A stretch of DNA of 64,000 bases. Source: Opitutales bacterium. GTDB lineage: Bacteria; Verrucomicrobiota; Verrucomicrobiia; Opitutales; Opitutaceae. The notes below the pieces were generated by a model that was not told the DNA's origin, did no database searches, and was given only the letters and a program-made list of their open reading frames with translations. The translations under genes and the position numbers were made by a program. The stretch covers positions 1-64,000 of the forward strand of contig JABITN010000127.1 of assembly GCA_018700525.1 (NCBI GenBank), read 5' to 3'. Shown one piece after another: positions 9,406 to 17,059 of this stretch. Numbering within the stretch: the stretch's first letter is position 1; each line of letters opens with the position of its first letter.

Positions 9406-10971
9406 ATGCAGTGGAGACTCGACAAGAGACACGTTAGCGAAGAAGAGCAGGTCAAGGACAACGGCCTCACTCTCGACTTCGATGAGGTCGCGCGGAAAGG
9501 CGCTCTCGGAGGGGGAGAGAAATTACTCTCGAAATGGTATGGGATCTATGGGTCGCGTCACCCCGGCGCTCATATGGCGCGTGTCGTCATCCCGGGAGGC
9601 GTCGTTACCTCGAGCCAAGCTCGCCGCATCGTGCAGGTGGCTGAAGATTACGGCCAAGGTAAAATTTCGATCACGACCCGACAGTGCGTTCAGTTCCATT
9701 GGCTTAAAGCTCCGGCCTTGGCCGATATGCTTCGCGATTTGGCGAAAGACAATTTGAGCTGCTTCCACGGCTGCGGCGATGTAGCCAGAAACGTAGTGGC
9801 CTGCCCATTGGCGGAAACCTGTCAATACAAGCGGGTGAACGTACTTCCGTATGCCAAGGAAACGGCGAAAGAGCTTACTGCGATGCGGGATCTCGATAAC
9901 CTGCCGCGCAAGTTCAAAATCAATTTCTCCGGTTGCGGCGCTGGCTGCGGTCAGCCGTTCATTAATTGCATTGGAGCGATCGCAGTGACTCGCAAGAACG
10001 AAGCGGGCGACGACGAGGTCGGTTTCAGAGTCGTAATCGGCGGCGGTATGGGCTGGGAAGCGTTTATCGGCAAGGAGCTTTTCTCGTTCGTTCCGGCGAA
10101 TCGCATCTCTAGAGTGAATCGTGCAGTTGCGTTGCTTTTCCGCGACAACGGAGATCGTCGCGACCGTACACAGTCTCGCCTTAAGTTTGTGGTCGAGAAG
10201 AAGGGTATCGAATATTGCCGCAAGGTGGTTGTCGATTTTCTTGAAGAAGAAGGGGTCAGTATCGATGGTATCGTTCTGACGGATACGATTCAGGATTTAG
10301 GAGTGCCTTACCCGGATCGTCCGATGCTTGAACCGAACCCAGTTGGAACCGATGGTTTGGTAACCGTCCGCGTAATGGTTCCGAAAGGAGAGCTAACGCA
10401 TCCGCAAATGAAGCGCATGGCTCAGCTCACCGAAGAATTCGGCGATAAGCGTTTGTTTTTCACTCAGCGTCAGAACGTTGAGATCCATGGCGTTAAGCCT
10501 GAGAAAGTCGAAGCGCTTTCCGCTGAGATCAAAAAAGCTGGTTTCGCAACTGAAGGTTTTTTCGGGTTGCAGGATATCGTGGCATGCGTTGGTTCGACTT
10601 ATTGCCCGAAGGCCGTTACGGAAACACGTGCGTTGTATGACGTTTTGCAGCCGGTCGTGAAGCAAGCAAAGTATTCGGAAATTTGGGACAAGGCGTATAT
10701 CAATATTACGGGCTGTCCGAATAGCTGTTCGCCGTATCGGATTGCGGATATTGGATTTCGCGGAATGCGAATTCGCGAGCAGGTCGGCTCGGTCGAGGCT
10801 TATGAAGTCCGGATCGGTGGCGAGCATGATAAGTTTGGAAGGATTTTAGGAGAATATAAAACACAGGACTGCCCTCGTGTTGTAGAGGCGGTTCTGGATA
10901 CATTTTTAAAAGAGCGGCAAGGCGACGAATCACTCGCCCAATGCGTTAATCGTTTGGGGGTAGCGAAATGA
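9406..10971 (+). CDS. Siroheme sulfite/nitrite reductase
   Basis: Six-electron reductase with a siroheme coupled to a [4Fe-4S] cluster. 521 residues with the family's two-fold repeat: an N-terminal ferrodoxin-like half around SITTRQCVQFHWLK (88-101) and a second around FFTQRQNVEIHG (351-362). The cluster ligands fit C394-x5-C400 and C437-x3-C441 (TGCPNSC), the last bridging siroheme. AAGGA lies upstream of the ATG. The neighbouring cysK favours sulfite as substrate (assimilatory sulfide production), but sequence alone does not exclude nitrite. The next gene overlaps by four bases and is probably its electron-input partner. Confidence 0.9.
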   Translation: MQWRLDKRHVSEEEQVKDNGLTLDFDEVARKGALGGGEKLLSKWYGIYGSRHPGAHMARVVIPGGVVTSSQARRIVQVAEDYGQGKISITTRQCVQFHWLKAPALADMLRDLAKDNLSCFHGCGDVARNVVACPLAETCQYKRVNVLPYAKETAKELTAMRDLDNLPRKFKINFSGCGAGCGQPFINCIGAIAVTRKNEAGDDEVGFRVVIGGGMGWEAFIGKELFSFVPANRISRVNRAVALLFRDNGDRRDRTQSRLKFVVEKKGIEYCRKVVVDFLEEEGVSIDGIVLTDTIQDLGVPYPDRPMLEPNPVGTDGLVTVRVMVPKGELTHPQMKRMAQLTEEFGDKRLFFTQRQNVEIHGVKPEKVEALSAEIKKAGFATEGFFGLQDIVACVGSTYCPKAVTETRALYDVLQPVVKQAKYSEIWDKAYINITGCPNSCSPYRIADIGFRGMRIREQVGSVEAYEVRIGGEHDKFGRILGEYKTQDCPRVVEAVLDTFLKERQGDESLAQCVNRLGVAK

Positions 10972-12860
10972 ACGAAGACAATTCACTCGGACCATTCTTG
11001 GATGCGGTCAAAGGCCTTGATATCGAATACGATATGGCTCCGATCGATCAGGAGTATTCTACATTCACTGGAGTGGGAGCTGAGCCTCTCGATTTCAAAA
11101 GTTACGCGAAAGATATTCCTTGCCAGGCAGCCTGCCCGGCGAAGACTCGCGTGCCGCATTATATTCAGGCGCTTGCGGAGGGAAACCCTGACAAGGCGTA
11201 TTTGATCAACCAAGAGGATAATGTGTTTTCAGGCGTTCTCGGTCGTGTGTGCTCCCGGCCTTGCGAAGATGGATGTCGTCACAACTGGACCGATATCAAT
11301 GGGCCGGTTCATATTTGCCACTTAAAGCGTGGAGCGTCTGATTACAAGACGAGTGCGCCTTCTCCGCTTCCGGCATGGTTCGAGGAAACGGGCAAAAAAG
11401 TCGCGGTTATCGGTGGAGGACCATCTGGGTTAACTGCGGCTCGCGAGTTGCGTCGGTACGGTCACAGCGTTACGATTTTCGAACGCGATAGCGTGCTTGG
11501 CGGAATGATGGTTCAGGGCATTCCTGTTTTTCGTCTGCCTCGAGAAACCGTAGCCGAAGAAGTGAAGGCGATCATTGATAGCGGTATCGATGTGAAGCTA
11601 AACACTCCAGTCGATGCAGAAATGATGCAGGGAATCATCGATGAATACGATTCTGTTCTTGTATCCGTAGGAACGGTACACGCTTCGAATTTGAAATTGC
11701 CAGGTCTGCCGGAAGATGGCCATGCGGTATCTGGGTTGAGTTTTATGCATGACTACAACATGGGAGACATCGAAGAAGGTTCCATGAAGGGGCAAAACGT
11801 GATCATCGTAGGTGGTGGTTTTACCGCTGTCGATTGTGCTCGTTCTTGTGCCCGGGCTGCTCTGCGTTTGGTTGGGGCTGAAGGAAATGTAACTATTATG
11901 TATCGTCGTACTGCGGGCCAAATGGCGGCTAAGTACGATGAGATCGAGGAAATGGGTGTGGAGAATATTCACATCGAAACGCTGATGAATCCGCATTCCG
12001 CTCGGGTTGAGGATGGCAAGCTCGCCGGAGTGACTTTCCAGCGTAATTCGTTGGAGGATTCCTTGAGCGAAGGTGGTAAGCCACGCGTTCATGCTATTGA
12101 AGGCACCGAAGAGGAATTCCCATGCGATCTGTTGATTGTTGCGATTGGACAGACGCGTACTTTGAGCATTCTTCCTGAAGGCGTTCACCAGAATGAAGAC
12201 GATGGGCATGTCACGTCTCATGAAAAGGTGTTCATGTCAGGCGATTTCAATTACGGAAGCTTGGATGTTATTACGGCTGTTCAAGATGGTAAGGATGCGG
12301 CTGAGAAGATTGATACGTGTTTGATGGGCGGGAAGCGCCGTCAGAAGCACATAGGAATTGAAATGACGAATGTGAACGGCGAGACGGGTCGGGTTCGTGA
12401 TCATGACCTACAGTTGCCTCCAGTAATGCCGACTTTGCCTCTTGCTCAACGCGATGGCATTGCGGAAGTTGAGTTGGGTCATGATCTCGATGCTTTGCAA
12501 GTGCATGCGACTCGTTGCTACTGGTGTCAACACAAGATGGAAATCGACCATGACAAGTGCATCCATTGCAATTGGTGTATCGAAGTCACTCCGCGCGATT
12601 GTATCAACAAGGTCTCTCGTCTTTTCTACGATGAAGATGATTATGTTGAGTCCAGTTTGGAGACGGACCTGAATCACGAAGCGACCTTCATTTGGATTGA
12701 TAGCAAGGATTGTATTCGTTGCGGCAAGTGCGTTCGTATTTGCCCGACTTCTGCGATCACTATGCGCAAGACTGAGCTCTGCGGCTGCTCGACTGAGGAA
12801 TTCGAATACAAGAAAGCTTCGAATCTGCCTTACGGGGCGGTTCCGCATAAGAAATACTAG
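10968..12860 (+). CDS. GltD-like FAD oxidoreductase with C-terminal ferredoxin domain
   Basis: 630 residues. An N-terminal cysteine-rich domain (CQAACPAKTRVP, GRVCSRPCEDGC) resembles the Fe-S domain of glutamate synthase small subunit and dihydropyrimidine dehydrogenase. Next comes an FAD domain (VIGGGPSGLTAARELRRYG, about 143-160) and a nucleotide-binding domain (IIVGGGFTAVDCARS). The C-terminus is a ferredoxin: CIRCGKCVRICP is complete, while DKCIHCNWCIEVTP has T where the fourth cysteine is usual. ATGA overlap with the reductase gene indicates translational coupling, so it most likely passes NAD(P)H electrons to that enzyme (inference). Glutamate synthase function is unlikely without a large subunit nearby. 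Confidence 0.88.
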   Translation: MNEDNSLGPFLDAVKGLDIEYDMAPIDQEYSTFTGVGAEPLDFKSYAKDIPCQAACPAKTRVPHYIQALAEGNPDKAYLINQEDNVFSGVLGRVCSRPCEDGCRHNWTDINGPVHICHLKRGASDYKTSAPSPLPAWFEETGKKVAVIGGGPSGLTAARELRRYGHSVTIFERDSVLGGMMVQGIPVFRLPRETVAEEVKAIIDSGIDVKLNTPVDAEMMQGIIDEYDSVLVSVGTVHASNLKLPGLPEDGHAVSGLSFMHDYNMGDIEEGSMKGQNVIIVGGGFTAVDCARSCARAALRLVGAEGNVTIMYRRTAGQMAAKYDEIEEMGVENIHIETLMNPHSARVEDGKLAGVTFQRNSLEDSLSEGGKPRVHAIEGTEEEFPCDLLIVAIGQTRTLSILPEGVHQNEDDGHVTSHEKVFMSGDFNYGSLDVITAVQDGKDAAEKIDTCLMGGKRRQKHIGIEMTNVNGETGRVRDHDLQLPPVMPTLPLAQRDGIAEVELGHDLDALQVHATRCYWCQHKMEIDHDKCIHCNWCIEVTPRDCINKVSRLFYDEDDYVESSLETDLNHEATFIWIDSKDCIRCGKCVRICPTSAITMRKTELCGCSTEEFEYKKASNLPYGAVPHKKY

Positions 12861-13035
12861 GATTTCTTAGATCGATTTCTGTTGAGCGAGACGAATTATG
12901 CGTTCTCGGTCGGTACTGATTGGTGTTCGCGTGTCAGGAAGATGGTGTATTGGGATTGAGAATCCGTGAGTTTTGGAGGATTCGGTTCCCATTTTCATTG
13001 ATTCGTCGATCGAGCAAGCCAAGTGTCGCTGAGTT

Positions 13036-13761
13036 ATGACATCTCTCGAAACGGCATCTGAAACTTTAGATCGGCACATTGGCTCGAATCCCTATCCTGG
13101 ACGTGGTTTGGTGGTTGGGAAATCAGCGAGCGGAGAAGCTTGGCAGCAGGTCTATTTTATTATGGGTCGCAGTCCGAATAGTCGTAATCGGCAATTTGCG
13201 ATCGAAGGATCGAATTTGGAGACGCAACCGTTTGATCCGTCGAAAGTAGAGGATCCGTCGCTCATTATTTACGAGGCGATGCTGGAAACCGGGAAGCGGT
13301 TTTTGGTGAGCAATGGAGACCAAACAAGAACACTCCATGATGGATTAGAAGCAGGCGGATCGATGGGAAGTGCTCTTAGTCAGCGGGAACGCGAACCGGA
13401 TGCTCCTAATTACACGCCACGTATCACGGGCCTTTTGGATTTACACGGCGTAGAGGCTTCAATCGGCTTGAGCATTTTGAAGGCGAATAAAATCAATCCC
13501 GATCTCACGGATCGTCACTATTTCTATCCGGATGTTCCGGGCGATGGAATTGGCTACGGTATGACGACTTATATGGGCGATGGGAACCCTCTCCCGACGT
13601 TTGTTGGCGATCCGATTTTATTGCCGCTTAAGGAAACTGCAGAAGAAACTTTGGAGACTTATTGGGGTGCTTTAGATAAAGATAATCGAATCTCTTTGGC
13701 AGTTAAGGAAGTTGCTCTGGATGGGTCGTCTTCCCGGATTGTATTCAAAAATAAATACTAG
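13036..13761 (+). CDS. IMP cyclohydrolase-like protein (PurO type)
   Basis: 241 residues. NPYPGRGLVVGKS near the N-terminus, YFIMGRSPNSRNRQF and LVSNGDQTRTLHDGL match the IMP cyclohydrolase family first described as archaeal PurO, which closes FAICAR to IMP in the last step of purine synthesis. Bacteria usually use PurH for this, so the gene may back up purH or act on a related compound. Further family-like segments are EPDAPNYTPRITGLLD and IGYGMTTYMGDGNPLP. It stands alone, with 175 bases upstream and a methyltransferase downstream. Family call good, physiological role uncertain. Confidence 0.8.
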   Translation: MTSLETASETLDRHIGSNPYPGRGLVVGKSASGEAWQQVYFIMGRSPNSRNRQFAIEGSNLETQPFDPSKVEDPSLIIYEAMLETGKRFLVSNGDQTRTLHDGLEAGGSMGSALSQREREPDAPNYTPRITGLLDLHGVEASIGLSILKANKINPDLTDRHYFYPDVPGDGIGYGMTTYMGDGNPLPTFVGDPILLPLKETAEETLETYWGALDKDNRISLAVKEVALDGSSSRIVFKNKY

Positions 13762-13817
13762 AAATTGCTTTCGATTGAATTCGATGGAGTGGTGCGTGTC
13801 GATCGTCTAATCATAAT

Positions 13818-14566
13818 ATGAGAGTTCCAGATTATATCGCATCCTACAAATCCCATTTAGCTAATCTCATCGAGAAGCATGGTCGCGAAGAAGCCATGCA
13901 ATTGATCGTGGGTGGGGAATATGATCAAATTGGAAAGTTGGAGCGCAGTGCGCTTATTGATCTTGGTTTAAAACGAAACCATTCTTTAGTTGATATTGGT
14001 TGCGGTAGCGGCCGGCTCCCTTTTGCGCTTCGAGACTACTTGGAAGGGCCCTTTGTTGGAACGGACATACTAGAGGAAGCGCTTGATTATGCGAATGACA
14101 AATGCGGGCGCCCTGATTGGAGCTTTGTTCCAACGTCTGAACCATCCATCCCTCTCAGTGAAGCGACTGTAGATTTCGTTACTTTTTTTCAGTTTTTACT
14201 CATTTACTGGACGAGGACATTTACCGATTTCTATTGGAAGCAAAGCGAGTTCTTAGGCCTGGGGGAAAAATCGTCTTCTCCTTTCTCGATTTTGAGTGCG
14301 ATAGGCATTGGCATATCTTTGAATCGACTGTCGCTAATCGGGATCCGCTCCGGGTGATCAATAAATTTACTTCGCATGGAGCGATTCGTCGATGGGCGCG
14401 TGCTCTCGATTTGCAGGTAGAGATTATCTACGATGGTTCGACTCAATGGATTAATCTGGATGAGCCATTTAGCTATGCGGATGGCAGGCGTGCAGAAGGT
14501 GTGGTTGAGTTTGGGCAGTCAGTTGCTGTTCTAACAAAATGCGGGGAAAACGAATTAGCCCATTGA
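13818..14566 (+). pseudogene. Class I SAM-dependent methyltransferase, frameshifted
   Basis: The first part has the SAM-binding motif I VDIGCGSGRLPFALRDY and an acidic residue after the second strand (FVGTDIL). The second part has LLEAKRVLRPGGKIVFSFLD, the post-motif III region. They lie in different frames. Adding one T to the T7 run at 14183-14189 joins VTFF to SVFTHLLDEDIYRFLLEAKRV, restoring a continuous protein of about 249 residues. A missing base call, true loss, or slippage on the T-run could explain this. Substrate unknown. Confidence 0.8.
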
Positions 14567-14589
14567 AGGAGGATTCGGGGCATTATTGT

Positions 14590-15498
14590 TTAGTTGGTAT
14601 GTTCTAAATTGAAGGCCGCGATCTCAGAGGACACAGCATTTTTCGACGCGTATTTTGCGGCGAGTTCGATTGCGAATTCGAGAGAGTTTTCGGGGTGATT
14701 GTATTGTTGGTCCAATAGTGTGGCGAAGAAGACATCGCCGCAGCCGATTGGCGAAGTGCATTCTACGAGAGGGGGTTGGGTGGCTTGGGGGTAGCTGCCT
14801 GACTTTAGTATCCAGATTTTCGCTTCACCGTCGGTCACGATCCAGAGAGGGCAATTGTAGTTATCGGCTACGCGTTTCATTAAGACATCGGTTGCCGAGG
14901 CTTTGACGTCTTCATCGAAAAGCATTTCTAGTTCTTGTCGGTTTATTTTGATGACGTTTGGCTTTTGGCGAGCGAACCAAGGGAGGCTTGGCCCGTAGGC
15001 GTCGACTGCTAGATGGACGTGTTCTCCGCGGTTCGGTAGCCAGTTGCGGAGGGCAGCCCAATTCGAGTTTTCCCATTTCTGAAAAACGCCACAGATTGCG
15101 AGTACATACGGTTCATGAAGGTTTTTGAGGTATTCTACACAGTCCTGTACCGATTCAGTTGATACATGGCTGTCGATTCCGAGAATTGAGATTTCCTTGC
15201 CATCGGGTGTGCGGATAATCGTTCCGGATCGAGTGATGCATCCGGAAGGAAACGATTTGAAAAATCGTTTTTGGTCGGTTAGCCACCGTTCGCAAATCGA
15301 TCCGAAATCGCCTCCAGGAAAACACAGGGTCGTTGTTTCGGCCTTGAGGCGTTGCAGCATTTTAGAAACGTTGATGCCTTTGCCGCCGACTTGAAAACGC
15401 TCCTCAATTGCTCGACTGGTTTTACCAGGTCCGCATTCGGGAACGTAGTAGGTCGTCTCGGCGACAATATTGGCTGTAAGGGTGATGATTGGAGGCAC
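14590..15498 (-). CDS. PfkB-family sugar kinase (1-phosphofructokinase-like)
   Basis: 302 residues of ribokinase fold. Near the N-terminus QVGGKGINVSKML is the substrate-binding GGKG motif shared by 1-phosphofructokinase and tagatose-6-phosphate kinase. Near the C-terminus TSPIGCGDVFFATLL contains the anion hole and catalytic aspartate. The likely reaction is ATP-dependent phosphorylation of a sugar phosphate, but the substrate cannot be read from sequence. No phosphotransferase system or fructose genes are nearby. It is transcribed away from the 3-methyladenine glycosylase gene, with about 50 bases between the two starts. Confidence 0.88.
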   Translation of the reverse strand: MPPIITLTANIVAETTYYVPECGPGKTSRAIEERFQVGGKGINVSKMLQRLKAETTTLCFPGGDFGSICERWLTDQKRFFKSFPSGCITRSGTIIRTPDGKEISILGIDSHVSTESVQDCVEYLKNLHEPYVLAICGVFQKWENSNWAALRNWLPNRGEHVHLAVDAYGPSLPWFARQKPNVIKINRQELEMLFDEDVKASATDVLMKRVADNYNCPLWIVTDGEAKIWILKSGSYPQATQPPLVECTSPIGCGDVFFATLLDQQYNHPENSLEFAIELAAKYASKNAVSSEIAAFNLEHTN

Positions 15499-15546
15499 GG
15501 TTGCTTTGAGGTTGAGCGTTATTGTGAAATGGGAAGAATGGTTGCG

Positions 15547-16068
15547 ATGAAAAGGCTTGTCGAAGCGGATTTTTGTTCGAGGAATACTGTAGCTCTCGCG
15601 CGTTCATTGATCGGTAAGCATCTCGTCGTGGATACTGACGGCGAGAGAGGTGCGTTTGTGATAACGGAAACGGAGGCATATGATGGACCGGAAGATCTGG
15701 CTTGTCATGCGAGTAAAGGAAGGACGAAAAGGACCGAAACATTATTTGGACCTCCAGGGTGTTGGTATGTGTATCTATGCTATGGAGTGCATGAGATGCT
15801 GAATTTGGTAACGGGGCCGGTCGATTACCCTGCGGCGATTTTAATTCGAGGTTTGGGTGAGGTTTCGGGACCCGGACGATTGACGAAGCATTTGGGAATC
15901 GATCGCCGATTCAATGCTCGAACGGCGTCGGTAGAAACGGGAATGTGGGTGGAAGACCGAGGAAGTCGGCCCAACGAAGCGGATATCGAGACGACGCCGC
16001 GCATCGGAGTGGACTATGCGGGCGATGATTGGGCGAATCGACCGTATCGATTCGTTTTGAAAGCTTAG
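15547..16068 (+). CDS. 3-methyladenine DNA glycosylase (AAG/MPG family)
   Basis: Removes alkylated and deaminated purines at the start of base excision repair. ITETEAYDGPEDLACHAS contains the catalytic glutamate, and GCWYVYLCYGVHEMLNLV carries the intercalating and core residues of the family. VSGPGRLTKHLGI is the conserved late loop. From ATG 15547 it has 173 residues, preceded by GGGAAG ten bases upstream. ATG 15529 and 15538 are also in frame but poorly spaced from that site. Convergent with the DUF3108 gene, with ten bases between the stops. Confidence 0.93.
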   Translation: MKRLVEADFCSRNTVALARSLIGKHLVVDTDGERGAFVITETEAYDGPEDLACHASKGRTKRTETLFGPPGCWYVYLCYGVHEMLNLVTGPVDYPAAILIRGLGEVSGPGRLTKHLGIDRRFNARTASVETGMWVEDRGSRPNEADIETTPRIGVDYAGDDWANRPYRFVLKA

Positions 16069-16079
16069 TGAATGCTCTT

Positions 16080-17003
16080 CTATGGTTGCGACTGAGCGAC
16101 GAGTGCTTTGTCGCTGAGAGTAAAATTCTCGAGTCGTAGAGAGGCTGTACCGATCGAGATTTTAAAATCCATCCGAAGCGGGATACGTCGCTCGTCGGCT
16201 GAAATCCAAATGGACATTTTGCCGCCTTCTCGGAAAAGCTTGCTTTGCGGTAGGGCGAAGGTCGGCTCGATTCGGAAGGCTTCGAGCTTTCCGAATTTCG
16301 TTTGGATTGTCTCGATTTCTTTCGTTTGCATCTCGATAAGATAGAATTTCCCTTTGGAGCTAATGAGAAATGAGTGTCGGCTATCTTGAGCGAGGTCCCA
16401 GCCGCGGACTTGGAGTACCGCGGATGCGTAGTCCAAGGGAACCGGATAGGGCAGGCTCTTGCTCATGTTCCGATCCGGTCGCGTTTTGTCGACGAGGATC
16501 ATTTTGCCGGTTTCGTAGTCGAAAGTGGTTTTGACGTCCGTTTCTTTCGATCGATTAATTTCGGTAACGCGACTATTGAGGATGCGTCCTTCCTCGGTAT
16601 GGAGGAGGGTTTGTCCTTGGAAGAGAATCGGAAAAAGCGTTTTGGCTAAGCCGAGCGTTTGAACGTTCGTTTTCACAAGGAGGAGGGTGTCTTTGGCCTC
16701 GGTGGCCTCGGTGGAGATGGTAAGTAGGGCTGCTTTGCGTAGGATTCCCCATTGACCGCGGAATTGGAATTTCTCTCCGGGTTTGAATCCGTTCGCCGTG
16801 CGAGCGGGGTCTGGGACGTCTCTTTCTGGCCAAACGATTATTTGGGTTTGGCCGGGGCCGTCGTCGCGTATTTCGCCCAAATCGATCTTCGCGGTCAGGG
16901 TTGGCATGGTGAGCACTCCAATGAAAATGAGGAAGCCGTAAACGGACCTAGGTCTGAGCGAGCGGTTATTGCTGGAAGCGTTGTACGAAATAGGAGGCAT
17001 CAT
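16080..17003 (-). CDS. DUF3108-type periplasmic protein
   Basis: 307 residues. A hydrophobic N-terminus (YGFLIFIGVLTMPTLTA) looks like a signal peptide. The body shows the DUF3108 pattern: FKPGEKFQFRGQWGILRKA, TTFDYETGKM, VPLDYASAVLQVRGWDL and WISADERRIPLRMDFKISIG. Proteins of this family are predicted all-beta envelope proteins of unknown function. It is the last gene of a leftward group and follows the nuclease-ligase fusion after 56 bases. A link to DNA repair is not evident. Confidence 0.8.
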   Translation of the reverse strand: MMPPISYNASSNNRSLRPRSVYGFLIFIGVLTMPTLTAKIDLGEIRDDGPGQTQIIVWPERDVPDPARTANGFKPGEKFQFRGQWGILRKAALLTISTEATEAKDTLLLVKTNVQTLGLAKTLFPILFQGQTLLHTEEGRILNSRVTEINRSKETDVKTTFDYETGKMILVDKTRPDRNMSKSLPYPVPLDYASAVLQVRGWDLAQDSRHSFLISSKGKFYLIEMQTKEIETIQTKFGKLEAFRIEPTFALPQSKLFREGGKMSIWISADERRIPLRMDFKISIGTASLRLENFTLSDKALVAQSQP

Positions 17004-17059
17004 TCGTGATATATCGATGAGCTTTGGCGTGAATAGAGCCGGGGATCAAGCTTTGAAGG

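Noticed and set aside
9406-10971. Assignment as dissimilatory sulfite reductase
   Set aside because: It is a single-chain two-fold repeat of about 520 residues next to cysK, not a DsrA/DsrB pair, so the assimilatory type is favoured.
13123-13338. Open frames on the opposite strand inside strongly recognised genes (for example within PurO-like, hom, pdh and secretin genes)
   Set aside because: They have no recognisable motifs and are explained as shadows of the coding strand.
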